Assembly (NCBI GenBank): GCA_907163375.1
Contig: CAJQUW010003173.1
Coordinates: forward strand, 179,725-243,724
DNA from: Prostheceraeus crozeri
Taxonomy: Eukaryota; Platyhelminthes; Polycladida; Euryleptidae
DNA: 64,000 bases
Reading direction: 5' to 3'
Shown here: positions 50,445-63,579 of the stretch, one piece after another
Layout: every line of letters begins with the position of its first letter
How positions within the stretch are numbered: position 1 is the first letter of the stretch
Translations under genes and position numbers: made by a program
The notes under the pieces: generated by a model
The model's database searches: none
Told to the model about the DNA's origin: nothing
What the model saw: the letters and a program-made list of their open reading frames with translations, nothing else

Positions 50445-50786
50445 TCAACATGCCGAGTGTACAACAGTGCGAAAACGAAACTTATTTACGAAGTCATTTT
50501 CAGCGTGAGACATGAAAACATCACTCAAGGTGAAACCCATCTGAACATCATCAATTAGCTGATATAAGTTGTTACTAACAGTGAATTTACCACCTGTGGC
50601 AAATTCAAGCAACTGTTTGAAATATCTGCGATCATACTGGGGATGATTCTCATTCTTGTATACATAGTCAACACATAGTAGACTACACATGGTCACATAG
50701 TAAGATGATGCTGTTTGACATTTGTACATCCAGTGCATTAGTTCACATAATTTCGCAAACCAGCGCACGTTCTTCCATGATTTCAT
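50445..50786 (-). CDS. Possible exon of an unknown gene
   Basis: A 113-residue frame with balanced, protein-like composition (WFAKLCELMHWMYKCQ, QYDRRYFKQLLEFATGGKF, SDVFMSHAENDF). The stretch preceding its first ATG on the minus strand ends in ATTTTTCAG, a good acceptor. I recognise no family and see no partner exons, so it may be a chance frame or a fragment of a decayed gene. Confidence 0.3.
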   Translation of the reverse strand: MKSWKNVRWFAKLCELMHWMYKCQTASSYYVTMCSLLCVDYVYKNENHPQYDRRYFKQLLEFATGGKFTVSNNLYQLIDDVQMGFTLSDVFMSHAENDFVNKFRFRTVVHSAC

Positions 50787-51469
50787 GACTGAAAAATGCT
50801 GTTACCAGAACTCAGTCTCGAAACATCGTGCTATAGTTTAAATTTCCTTTAATGTAAATGTCTTTCGAGTAATTGTGGATTTGATCGCATATCATTATCA
50901 ATTGGAGGACATTTCCCACTTGGAGAGCAGTTTCTGAATATTGATGTCTCATCTGATGAACAGTTCAAGTTCGAGTAGAGTGACGTAGATTACAACATAG
51001 ATAAGTAGAACATCATTACCTTAAAGTTGACAGTCTTTGCATCATTGAATTTTCGTTTTGATGAGCAATTTAGAATTAGATTACTGAACATTTTCGAACT
51101 TTTAAATAATGTTGTCCAAAATCAGTAAAAGCACCTAATGGCTCAGGCAATTTCATGACCCATATGCTTTTCTACCGATCATCTCCTCTTCAGTTTCTCA
51201 TAAACAGAAATGGAATAAATCAGTTTAAGTTGAAATAATTGATTGACGACCTCTGATACTTGCATGATGGATGAAATTTCGCCAACTTCGGATGCTCAAG
51301 TACTCTTGACGCTCATTTATTAAAGTGTTCATTTTCAAGTACGTTCTGTTGCTATTAAAATGGACAATGAGTTTTCAATTGTTGTCATTTGTTTAGGAAG
51401 TTTCACGCAGATCTTTCTTTCACATTGTCATCCGCTTGATCTCGTATTTCGGTGTATTCAATTTGTTTG

Positions 51470-52600
51470 ATGATGATCTGCACTATCTCCTTGCAATCAG
51501 TCTTAAAGACGCTAACACCAGTTCTTATTGTCATGGTATTGATTGGTGATTTGATCAGTATCTATGTATGGTCGCAAAGAAGCATGTTAACCGCTACAAC
51601 TCTATTCTTCGTTGGAATTGCGGCTTATAATGTATTTCATTATATAGCATATTTGTTGACATACTATGCTTTTACCCATTCGTTCCTTATTTCATATAAG
51701 TTCATTTTTGCCATCCTCAGAGCAATTTATTTAGCAAGTGGTATAGCATATACCTATCTGATAATGTTCGTTGCTGTATTTCGTTGTGTTACACTACGCT
51801 CCCAATTTAAGGGGAAAATTTTAACGAACACCGGACAGATTAGAACAGCTGTGATCATCATTGTTACATTTGTCGCGGCCCTTGTTATTGAATTTCCATT
51901 AATAATCTTATTCGATAGTCAATTGAATATGAATTCGACAAAATTTCAAAGCAATTCTACATCTTTAAATGAATACTCAAACGCCTCGTCGGAGAAACCT
52001 GCAACTGCTGAAAGTTATATACAAATGGTATTAATATCGTACATTCCAGCATTTATCAGTGTTCTCACTATTGGTCCTGTATGTGCTTCATATTCAAAGC
52101 ATCTGAAAATTCGAAGTGCTGAGTCGCACGAGATTGGAATGGAGGAAACCACCAATGGACCTAATGCTCATGGAATAGATTGTAATCGACAAGGCAGCAA
52201 CAATAATTCAGAATGGGTTTTTCAGAAGTTAGATTCAAAGAATCCACGATTGACATTGGTCATTTTTCTTCTGCTGCTCTCTGGTCTCCTGCTGAGTCTG
52301 GAAGAAGCTGTTGTTACGACTGGAACACTTCTAACAGAAAACATTTGTTACAGTTTCGTTAATTCCCTTAATCCTGTACTTTTTCTTGTTCGAGACATAT
52401 TGATGACCGTGTTATATCACAAGCGCATTACTCAATTCAATTCTTTGATGCATAAAATAAAGATAGTAGCATGCCTACGTCGCAGTGTGAAAATCGCCAA
52501 AGTGATACACGAAGCTGAAGAGGTTCATTCAGAAGAAAATACAGAAAACAAGAATGGCGATGCTGACACTGACTTAACTGAAACAGCCGATGAGAGTTGA
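51470..52600 (+). CDS. Rhodopsin-like 7TM receptor (orphan GPCR), single exon
   Basis: About 376 residues from ATG at 51470 (six upstream codons are open but lack ATG). Seven hydrophobic segments are visible: PVLIVMVLIGDLISIYVW, TTLFFVGIAAYNVFHYIAY, a third ending LIMFVAVFRCVTL, TAVIIIVTFVAALVIEFPL, QMVLISYIPAFISVLTIG, LTLVIFLLLLSGLLLS and FVNSLNPVLFLVRD. Between TM4 and TM5 are several N-glycosylation sequons (NST, NSTS, NASS). The DRY position reads FRC and NPxxY reads NPVLF, so the usual activation motifs are degenerate. The tail is acidic. The ligand cannot be told; invertebrate peptide-receptor-like families are one guess. The absence of introns allows a retrocopy origin. Confidence 0.72.
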   Translation: MMICTISLQSVLKTLTPVLIVMVLIGDLISIYVWSQRSMLTATTLFFVGIAAYNVFHYIAYLLTYYAFTHSFLISYKFIFAILRAIYLASGIAYTYLIMFVAVFRCVTLRSQFKGKILTNTGQIRTAVIIIVTFVAALVIEFPLIILFDSQLNMNSTKFQSNSTSLNEYSNASSEKPATAESYIQMVLISYIPAFISVLTIGPVCASYSKHLKIRSAESHEIGMEETTNGPNAHGIDCNRQGSNNNSEWVFQKLDSKNPRLTLVIFLLLLSGLLLSLEEAVVTTGTLLTENICYSFVNSLNPVLFLVRDILMTVLYHKRITQFNSLMHKIKIVACLRRSVKIAKVIHEAEEVHSEENTENKNGDADTDLTETADES

Positions 52601-55600
52601 GAGGAATGAGTGCATTCATTCGGATGTATTTCTTCACCTACACTGAGTTCTATTGACTTGTTGCTAGTTTTCAGGATCACTAACATTCGTTTACTATTTA
52701 CACACACAGGATATACACTACTCAGCAAAATGGTTCACACAAAGGGTTTGAGAGGGTCCATGTGATAAGCGCCCGAAATCTATTTGATAACTTTTCAGTA
52801 TTGTATATAATTTGTTTAGATGTTAACAGACAAGCAATTAATGATGCGGTTTAATGCAAAATGAAAATGGTCGATTTTCTCATGGTCTAGAAAGTCCATA
52901 TTAGTACAATTGAATGTCCAAAATAGCAAACATGAACCGCAGCTTGGATGAGCATGTATTGGAGGTTCAAAAGGAGAAAAATTGGTTCGTTTATAAACAG
53001 TTTTGTGAGCATATTTCACAGATACCATAATGCTTGTTCCTAGAAAGCTGAACCAGTACGCATGTATGGGTCATGTTTGGGATAAAACAAATAATCATCA
53101 AGACTGTTGGAATCGAGAAAATCCTAAAAAGTCAAACATTCCTATTTTCATTGTTTTTAATTGAAAACATTTTACAAGAATATTCATATCCTTTCATTGA
53201 CACGTCAACCAAGTGATTATGTGTGCACTCGCAGTAAACGACGCAGATATCAGGACAGCAATGATTAATGTTAAGTTTGGGGGGGGGTACTGAAGCTAGC
53301 CAGAAACTGATAATGCAGATCACCCTAGATGCCTAGATGGTAATATCTACAGTGCTCTAGTCCCATCCGCTTACCTCTGCAGTCGCTCGTACAATATATC
53401 TAATGCACCTCTTCTTGTCTATCCTATGTACATATACATTTTTTATTAATGAATCCTATACAATGATTGCATTGGTAAAAATACACTTCTATTTCTATCT
53501 CTTTTTCTAAATCGACTCGAGTTTGTGACATTTCAAATTATTAATCCATCGTATAGCTCGTGGCATTTTTTATTCGTCAAATGTCATTTTTGATTCGAAT
53601 ATTCCATCTTCTGGAAGCGGTACACTTACAGCATCCTCTTGGCATGAAAAATTTGCTCCTGAAGCAACTGTTCAACTTTGAATGCCGAATTCAATTGATC
53701 TGCGCCATGTTGTCTTTCAAAGTATAAACAATTGCAACGAATCCTTAGAAATTGTCCGACATCTCCATTGAGGACAAATAAGATGTTTACGAAGTTTACT
53801 TAACATGTAAAGATAGGGAAGCTGACTTACATTGAGGTTATCTTCACATTTCAGAGAAACTTCCGACAATTAAACTGTTTGTTTTCCTGTTTCTTTCTCT
53901 TGCATCGCACTAATCGATCTGGCTCACAGAACACTCGCGTTACGTTCGAACGAAATGTCTTGGTAACAGGATTTCACCTTGTTGCAAAGGGATTGATGAA
54001 TAATCGAAAATAAGCTTGTAAAGTTCTAAACTTACGATAATAAATAGGTAAATGTACTACGCTATTTATGCTCAGCTATATATCCTTCCTGACTTGTTGT
54101 CTTCGCGGTAATTGTTTGAAAATCTCCGTCTGTGTAAACCGGTGACCAAGAGATCAAGTGATATTTTCAAGCCTGTCTTCTCACGTAAAAGGCATCTTTA
54201 ACTTAATTATCTATGAAAAGGACAACATTCAGTTTGACAGAAACAGAAAACGAAATTAGAGTACCCTCTTGTTCCATATTGGTAACCATCCTTCCCTTCA
54301 TATCTTGGAAATTTAAAGTTGAAATTAGTGGCCTACTTCAGGATTAGGCCTACTATGTATATCCATATCATGGTTGTGATTTGAATAAAAATTGCATTCA
54401 CATCAACCAGCATACATGTATCAAATGAGATGACATTTCCCCTCTGTCGATGCCCGATGGGAAGGTCAAAATTTCACATTTCAATTTGAATTGATGCGCT
54501 CGTCACTGATTTTTGCTTCATTTATCACGTTGGGCAATGTTATGTAACATGTATGCAATGTAAAATATATGGGAAATCCAATACAAATGTGACAATCAAG
54601 TGAAAATTCCTTGAACATCCTGAATTTCATTGCTTTTTGCAGTATCTATATATCTTTGATACGTATATCTACTTAATCCATGCATGCAGCTTTGACCAAA
54701 GACATTGCTGAAAGTTTAACAAAAGTAAGCTACAATTTATATGTACAGTGTGCAAAAGATGCAAACTGAGGAACCGGAAAAGCTTGAAATGTCGCATTTA
54801 AACCCGAATCTCCATTTTCTAAATTCTGTAAACATGCATTGCTGTTTCAAGTTTGGTTAAAGAAAGTCTTGACTTCATCTCATAATCATCTCAATAATTA
54901 TTATTATAATTATTATTATTATCTCAAATATATTGTAACCACTTCAATAATCTTATTTTAGCATTTTGGTGACTTGTCTTCTGTAAATTTTCCGACTTAT
55001 AAATACTCTCGCAAGGAGAGCCACAATCGAGCAAATTGAGCCAAAAATGAGCCATTTTTGGACCAAAAATGAGCAAATTTTATTTTTTGACTAAATTTTG
55101 GCGATTTTACTCATTTTGTAGAGGCTCTCAGACATCAAATAATAAATCATGTGACTCACTTTATCTTTTATATCGAAGTTGATGCTATGAACTCAATCAT
55201 ATTCAAAGTTTCATGGTATTCTGATAAATAGCTTCTTTTCCTCAAAAGAAAATGTACGAAAATTGCTAAGTGTTTCACAATCCAAAGATGTTTCTTGAAT
55301 TTTACCATTGGATTCCAGTGGGAATCCTGTAACCTTACCTGTAACCGAAAGCGACTGACTGTGACACTTAAGAATTTGATTTTGTATTGAGCGTTTAGAG
55401 ATCTAGAAAACGATGCTATTAAGCCCTTTGTGCGCGAATTTAGGAAGAAAGTGTCATTAGCTCCCGGACTATGATAACAGACTGCTCTGTTTTTATTGGC
55501 AGAGTCATCCGATCTCTAAGGAGAGCGGAAATGCGCATAAGACAAGATTTTTTACTTTTTTGCTGAAGTCGGAGGAACCGTAGAGGTTTACATAGTAAAT

Positions 55601-56525
55601 CGGAGAAAACTCAGATTCTTGTTAATGTGTAAGACATTAATCAACAACGAAGTCAGTCAATCTTGCTGATGATATTGTGATTCAATACTTTGTTAATAAA
55701 TCAAAGAGGAGCCAGGAATTTTGCCAAATAACAGACCGGCTGTTTATATTGATTTTTATCGAGCTCACTCCTGCCTTACAAACTCTCTAGAACTCATTAC
55801 GAGATCAATGATTACGCATTATCGTGGAATAATCTTGGGTTTGGTTAAGTGGCATCATAGAATAGATATTTGATGAGATAAGATGATAGCTCCTCTACGA
55901 CGGTTGCTCGGGAAATATGGAATTATCCAAAATTAATCATGTGTTCTTTTGATGCAGTTAAATTATCATTTTGTGAGATAGTGCAAAAAGATTATAAAAT
56001 CTCAGGAGAGACTGTTTGTTTTTGAAATCTGATTTCTGCATGGACGAAAATTTTACAAAAACTTTTACCAAATTTTATATCAGAATTAATAAAAATATCC
56101 GATAATAAAAAACCTGTGATAAAAAATGTTTTGATTTCAATAAGTCCACTCCATTGTTTAACTAGCTAAAGTTTTGTTTGCTTTCGATTCAGGCATACCT
56201 CCTCGTGTTTCAACACCCTACAAACACTCCCATTTTATCTCATATTAGACGAATATTTCGGTTTCACAGCCATCATCAGAGACATAGCATAGCATTAAAA
56301 AGTAAGAGGGTGGAATAATATGGATAATTGAATAAACTAAAATTTACTTTCCTTGTAATGTCGTGTGACCTGGATGTTGGTTGCTTGTTTAGTCGATTAT
56401 AAGCTTATACTTAGGTGCTTTTATAAAATTGAATAATGCTGCAAAGAGAAAATATTTACTTCAACTGACATTAGAATCACCTGCACTTGAATTGCAGATT
56501 AGTGAATGCTACTTCTGCTTATTAT
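52601..56525. other. Intergenic DNA downstream of the receptor gene
   Basis: About 3.9 kb, AT-rich, without a gene, RNA or repeat that I can name. There is a short direct repetition of GAGCCA/AATGAGC words near 55015-55080. The short frames here look like chance. Confidence 0.5.
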
Positions 56526-56860
56526 GATAAAAAAAAATTAAATATGAAAAAATTTTAATAAAAAAAAAAAATTTCAAAAAAAAAAAAATTTAATATATAA
56601 ATTTATTAAATATAAATATAAAATTATAAATAAATATAAAATTATCAATATGAGAAAACATACTATAATTGAGTAAAAATCAATTAAAGTTAAATAGAAA
56701 TTTATCAAATAACTGTAAAAAAAAAATATTAAATTAACTTCTAAAAATATTACGATTAATGAAATATATGAAATTAAAATTAACAAAATAAATGTTAAAG
56801 ATATGAAAACAAAAATAAAAATAAAAAAAAATTAATACTTAAAAATTCAGGTTAAGTAAA
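56526..56860. other. Low-complexity A/T tract
   Basis: Nearly pure A and T with long A runs and very few G or C. It begins abruptly after ordinary sequence and leads straight into the A/C-only block, suggesting the same technical cause. Confidence 0.8.
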
Positions 56861-56883
56861 ATAAACCCCCCAAACCAATACAT

Positions 56884-59800
56884 ACCAACACCCCAACCAC
56901 ACAACCCCACCAACCCCAACCCAACCCCCAAACACCCCCCCCCCCCAACACACACCCCACCACCCCACCACCCACACAAACCCCCACCCAAACACAACCC
57001 ACACCCCCACACCACACCCAACCACCCACCCAACCCCAAACCACACAACCCACCCCCCAACCCCCCACCCCCCCACCCCCACCCCACCCAAACACCCCCC
57101 CCCCCCCCAACCACAACCACCACCCCAACCAACCCAAACCAACCCAACCAAACACCCCCCCACACAACACCCCACCCCCCACCCCCACCCACCACACCCC
57201 CCACCCCCCCACCAACCCAACCCCCACCCAACCACCCCCACCCCACCCCAACACCCACCCCCCCCCCAACCCACCCCCACCCCCCACCCCCCCCAACCCA
57301 CCCCACCACACCCCACACCCCCCACCCACCCACCCCACCACCCACCCCCCCACACCCACCCCCCCACCCCCCACCACACCACCCCCACCCCACCCACCCC
57401 CCACACCACAACCCCACCCCACACCCCCACCACCCACCACCCCACCACCCCCCCCACCACCACCCCACACCCCCCACACCCCAACCCCCCACACCCCCAC
57501 CCACCAACCCACCCCACACCCCAACCACCAACCCACACCCAACCCCCCCACCACCCCCCACCCACCACCCCCCCAACCCCACACCCCCACACCCCACACC
57601 CCCCCACCACCCCACACCCACCCCCCCCCCCACACCCACCACACCCCCACCCCCACCACACCCCCCACCCCACCCACCCCACCACCCACCCCCCACACCC
57701 CCACACCCCACCCCACCCACACCACCCCCACACCACACACCACCCCCCCCACCCCACCCCCCCACACCCCCACACCACCACCCCCCCACACCCACCCCAC
57801 CCCACACCCCCCACCAACCCCACCCCACCCCCACACCCACACCCCCCCACCCACCCCCCAACACAACACCCCACCCCCCCACCCCCCCACAACCCACCCC
57901 CCCCACACCACCCCCACCACCACAACACCCACCCCCACACCCACACCAACCCCACCCACCCCACCAACCCCCCCACCCCCACCACCCCACCACCCCCCAC
58001 CCCACCACCCCACACAACCCCCACCCACACCCCCACCCACCAACCACCCCACCCACCACCCCCAACCCACCCCACACCACCCCCCACCCACCACCCACCA
58101 CCCCCACCCACCACCCACCACACCACACCCCCCACCCCCCACCACCCACCAACACCCACCCCCACCCACCACACCACCACACCCCCACCCCACCCCACCC
58201 CCCACCACCCCCCCACCACCCCCCACCCCACCACCCCCACCCCACCCCCCACACCACACCCACCCCCACCCCCACACCACCCCACCCCACCCACCCCACC
58301 CCCACCCCACCCCACCCCACACCCCCACACCCCACCCAACCCACAACCCACCACCCAACCACCCACCCCACCCCACACAACACCCACCCACACCCACCCC
58401 ACCACCCCCCACCCCACAACCCACCCCCACCAACCCACCCAACCACCCACCACCCAACCACCAACCCCCACCCCCACCACCCACACCAACCACACCCACC
58501 CCACCCCCACACCACCCCCACAACCACCCACCCCCACCCCACCCACCCCCCCACACCCCACCCCACACCCACCCCACCACAACCCACACCCCACCCACAC
58601 CCAACCACCCCACCCCACACCCCCCACCCACCAACCCCCCCCACCACCCACAACCCACCCACCACCCCACCCCCCCACCACCCCCCACCCCACCAACCCA
58701 CCCACCACACCCACCACCCCACCCACACACCCCACCCACCAACACCCCCCACCCACACCACCCCACACCCCCACCCCCACCAACCCCCACAACCACCACC
58801 CCACCCCCACCCCCACCACCCACCCCACAACACCCAACACACCCCCCACCCCCAACACCCCACACCCCACCACCCACACAACCCCACCACACCCACCCAA
58901 CCACACCCCACCCCCCACCAACCACCCACACCCCCAACCCACCCACCCCACACAACCCAACCCCCACACCCACCACACCCCACCACCCCCACCCCACACC
59001 CCCACACCCACACCCCCACACCACCCCACCCACCCCACCCCACACCACCACACCCCACCCCCCACCACACCACCCCACACCCAACCCACCACCCCACACC
59101 ACCCCCCCACCCCCACCACACCCAACCCCCACCCACCACCCACCCACCCACCACCCCCCCACCCAACACCCCACACCCCACCACCAACCCCCCCCACCCC
59201 ACACCCCACCACACCAACCACAACACCACCCCCCACCACACCCCACCACCCCCACCCCACCCCCCCCCCCCAACCACCACCCACACCCCCCCACCCCACC
59301 ACCCCCACACACCCACACACCCCCACCCCCACCCCCACCCCACCACACCCCACCACCCCCCAACACCCACCCCCCACCCCCACAACCCAACCCACCCAAC
59401 ACCCCCACCCACACCCCCACCCACCCCCACACCACCCAACCACCCCCACCCACAACCCCCCACCCCCACCCCACAACCACACCCCACCCCCACCCACACC
59501 CCCCACACCCCACACCCCACCCCACCCACCCAACACCCACACCCACCCCCACCCAACACCACACCCCCACCCACCCCCAACCCACCCCCCCACCACCCCA
59601 CACCCCCAACACACCCCACCCCCCACCCCCCACACCCCCACCCCCCCCCACCACCCCCCACCCCACCCACACCCCCCCCACCACCACCCAACCCCACACC
59701 CCCCCACCCACCCACACCCCCACCCCCCCCAACACCACCCCCACCCCCACCCACACCCACCACAACCCCACCCACCCACCCCCCCACCCACACCCCACCC

Positions 59801-62109
59801 CCCCACCACCCCACACCACCCAACCCCCACCCACCACCAACCCCCACCCCACACCAACCCCACACCCCCCACCCCAACCCCCCCCCACCCACCCACCCCC
59901 ACCCAACACCACCCCACACCCACCCCACCACCCCCCACCACCCACCAACCCCCCCACCCACCCACCCCACCACCCCACCAACCCCACCCCCCCCACACCA
60001 CACCACCCACACCACCCCCACACACCCCCCCACCCACCCACCACACCACCCCCACCACCCACCACCCACCCCCACCCCACCACCCAAACACCACCCCCCA
60101 CCACAACCCCCACACCCCACCCACCCCCAACACCCACACCCCCACACCAACCACCCCACCCCACACCACCCACCCAACCCCCACAACCACCACCCACCCA
60201 CCCCACCACCCACCCCCAACCCACCCCCACACCCCCCCACACAACCCCACCCCACCACACCCACCAACCCCACCCACCACCCACACAACCCCACCACCCA
60301 CCCCCCCACACCCCCACACCACCACCACCCCAACCCCCCACCACCCCACCCCACCCCCACCACCACCCAACCCACCCCCCACCCACCCCACCCACACACC
60401 CCCCCACCCCACCCCCCCACCCCCCCACACCCCCCAACCACAACCCCCACCACCACCCCAACCCCACCCCCACACCCACCACCCCCCAACACCCCACCCC
60501 ACCCACCCCCCACCCCACCCCCCCAACACCCACCCCCCCCACCACACCCCACCCCACCACCCAACCACCCCCCACACCCAACCCCACCACCCCCACCAAC
60601 CCCCCCCCACCCCACCAACCCCACCAACCCCCCACCCCACCCCACCCAACCCCCACCACACCCCACCCCAACCCCCACAACACCCACCCCCCCACCCACC
60701 AACACCAACCACCCACCCCCCCAACCACCACCACCCCACCAACCCCCCCCACCACCCCACACCCACACCACCCACCACCACCCCACCCACCACACCCCCA
60801 CCCCACCCACCACCACCCCACCACCACCCACCACCCCCCCACACCCCACCACACCCACCCCCCACACCACACAACCCCACCCCACCCACACCCACACCCC
60901 ACCACACCCCCACCCACCCCACCCACACCACCCACCCCCACACCCACCCAACCACCACCCCCCACCACCACCACACCCCCCACCCCACCACACCCACCAC
61001 ACCCCACCACCCACACCCCCACCACCCACACCCCCACACCCCCCACCCACCCCACACACCCCCCACAACCACACACCCCCACCCCCACCCCACCACCAAC
61101 ACACCACCCACACCCCCCCACCCCACACCCCACCCCCACCCACCCACCAACCCCCCCACCCCACCCCCCCACCCACCCCCCCCCCCACACACCCACCCCA
61201 CCCACCCCCACCACCCCCACCCACCCCACCCACCCCACCCCCCACACCACACCCCACCCACCCACCCCCACACCCCCCCCACCCCCACCCCCCACCCCCA
61301 CACCCCCCCCACCAACCCCACCCCACCCCACCAACCCCCCACCACCCCCACCCACCACCCCACCCACCACCAACCCACCACCCCCACCACCCCCCCACCC
61401 CCCACACCCCCACCCCCACCCACCCCCACAACCCCACACACCCCACCCCACACCCCACCCACCACCACCCCCCCCCACCACACCCCACCCACCACACCCA
61501 CCCACCACCCACCCCCACCACCCCCCACACCCCCACCCACCCCCCAACACCCCACCCCCACCAACCCCCCCACACCAACCCCCCACCCCCCCCACCCCAC
61601 CACACCCCCACCCCCCACCCCCCACACCCCACCCACCACCACCCCACCACCCCACACCACCCACCACCACCCCCAACCCACACCCACCCCACACCCCACA
61701 CCCCAACCCCCACCACCCCCACACCCACCCCCCCACCCACCCACACCCCCACCACCCACACCCCCCACCCCCACCCCACACCCCACAACACCCCCACACC
61801 CCACCCCACACCACCCCACACCCCCCACCCCCCCAACCCCACCCCCACACCCCACCCCCCCCCCAACCCACCCCACACCCCACCCCACCACCCCCCCCCA
61901 CCAACCCCCCCCCAACCCACCCCCCACCCCCACCCCCACACCCACACCACCCCCCCCCACCCCCCCACCCACCCCACACCCCCCCACACCCCCCCCACCC
62001 CACCCCCACCCCCCCACACCCCCCCCCACCCACACCACCCCCCACCACCCACCCCCACCACCACCCCCCACCCCACCCCCCCACCCCACCCCCCCCTCCC
62101 CCCCCCCCC

Positions 62110-62201
<92 letters not shown>

Positions 62202-63579
62202 ACCCCCACACCCCCACACCCCACCCCCCCCCACCCCACCCCCCCACCCCCCCCCCACACACCCCCACCACCCACCCCCCCACACCCCCCACCCACCCCC
62301 CCCCCCCCACCACCCACCCCCCACCCCACCCACCCACCACCCCCCACACCCCCCCCCCCCACACCCAACACCCCCCCCACCCCCCCCACCCCACACCCCC
62401 ACCACCCCCCACCCCAACCCCCAACCCCCACCCCCCACCACCCCCCACCCCCACCCCCACCCCACCCACCCCCAACACCACCCCACCCCCACCAACACCC
62501 CCCACCCACACCCCCACCACCCCACCCCCCCACCCCACCACCCACCCCCCCCACCACACCACCCCCACCCACCCCACCCCAACCCACCACCCCACACCAC
62601 CCCCACCACACCCCAACACCCCCACACCACCCCACCCCACACCCCCACCCCACCCACACCACCCCACCCCCCACCACAACCCACCCCACCCACCCCCCCA
62701 CCCACCCCCAACCACCCACCCCACCCCCCCCCACCCCCCACCCCACACCCACCCCCCACCCCCACCCCACCCACCCCACCCACCCACCCCCCCACCCCCC
62801 CCCACCCCCCACCACCCCACCCCCCCCACACCCCACCCACCCCACCCCCCACCCCCACCCCCACCCCCCAACACCCCCCCCACCCACACCCCCCCACCCC
62901 CCCCACACCCCCCACACCCACACCCCACCCCCACACCCACCCCACCCCACCCCCCCACCCCCCCCACCCACCCCCCCCCCACCACCCCACCCCACCCCAC
63001 CCACCCACCCCACCCCCCCCCACCCCCCCACACCCCCACACCCCACCCCCCACCACCCCCACCCCACCACCCACCCCACCCCCCACCCCCACCCCCCCCC
63101 ACCCCACCCCACCCCACCAACCCCACCCCCACCCAACACCCCACCCACCCCACCCCCACCACCACCCCCCCCACACCACCCACCCACCCCCCCCCACACC
63201 CCACCACCCCCCCCCCACCACCCCCCCCACCCACCCCAACCCCCCCCCACCACCCCCACCCACCACCCCCACACCAACCCACCCACCCCCCCCACCCCCA
63301 CCCCCCCACCACCCCACCCCCCCACCCACCCCCACCCCCACCCACACCCCCCACCCAACACAAACCCCCCACACACCCCCCCCCCCACCCAACCCACCCC
63401 AACCCCCCCCAAACACAACCCCAACCAAACCACAACCCCCCCCCAACCCCCCCAACCCCCCCCAACCCCCCCCCCCCCCCCCACCCCCCAACACACCCCC
63501 CCAACCCCACACCCCCACCCCACAACCCACCCCCCACCCACCCCCCCCCCCCCCCCAACCCCCCCAACCACCCCCACCA
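56884..63579. other. 6.7-kb block of only A and C, probable artefact
   Basis: No G and only one T (62097) in 6,696 bases, C being the large majority, in an irregular order without a fixed repeat unit. It includes a run of 91 C at 62111-62201. The complementary strand has only G and T, so no stop codon is possible, and all three minus-strand frames stay open for over 2,200 codons of Gly, Trp, Val, Cys and a little Leu. These are not genes. Base-calling failure or a mis-assembled low-quality read is the likeliest cause; a G-rich satellite is a less likely alternative. Confidence 0.9.

Larger units (their letters stand above)
42940..51469. other. Intergenic DNA with repeat debris
   Basis: About 8.5 kb without a convincing gene. 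Recognisable pieces are hAT-like GC-rich ends at 45307-45363 and 46418-46498, a possible retroposon tail ending in AATAACAATAACAA near 45830-45860, and a CAGGGTTGGG-type terminus near 49257. The minus-strand frame at 50445-50786 is listed separately. Other open frames (43617-43877, 46560-46865) show no known motif. Confidence 0.5.
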
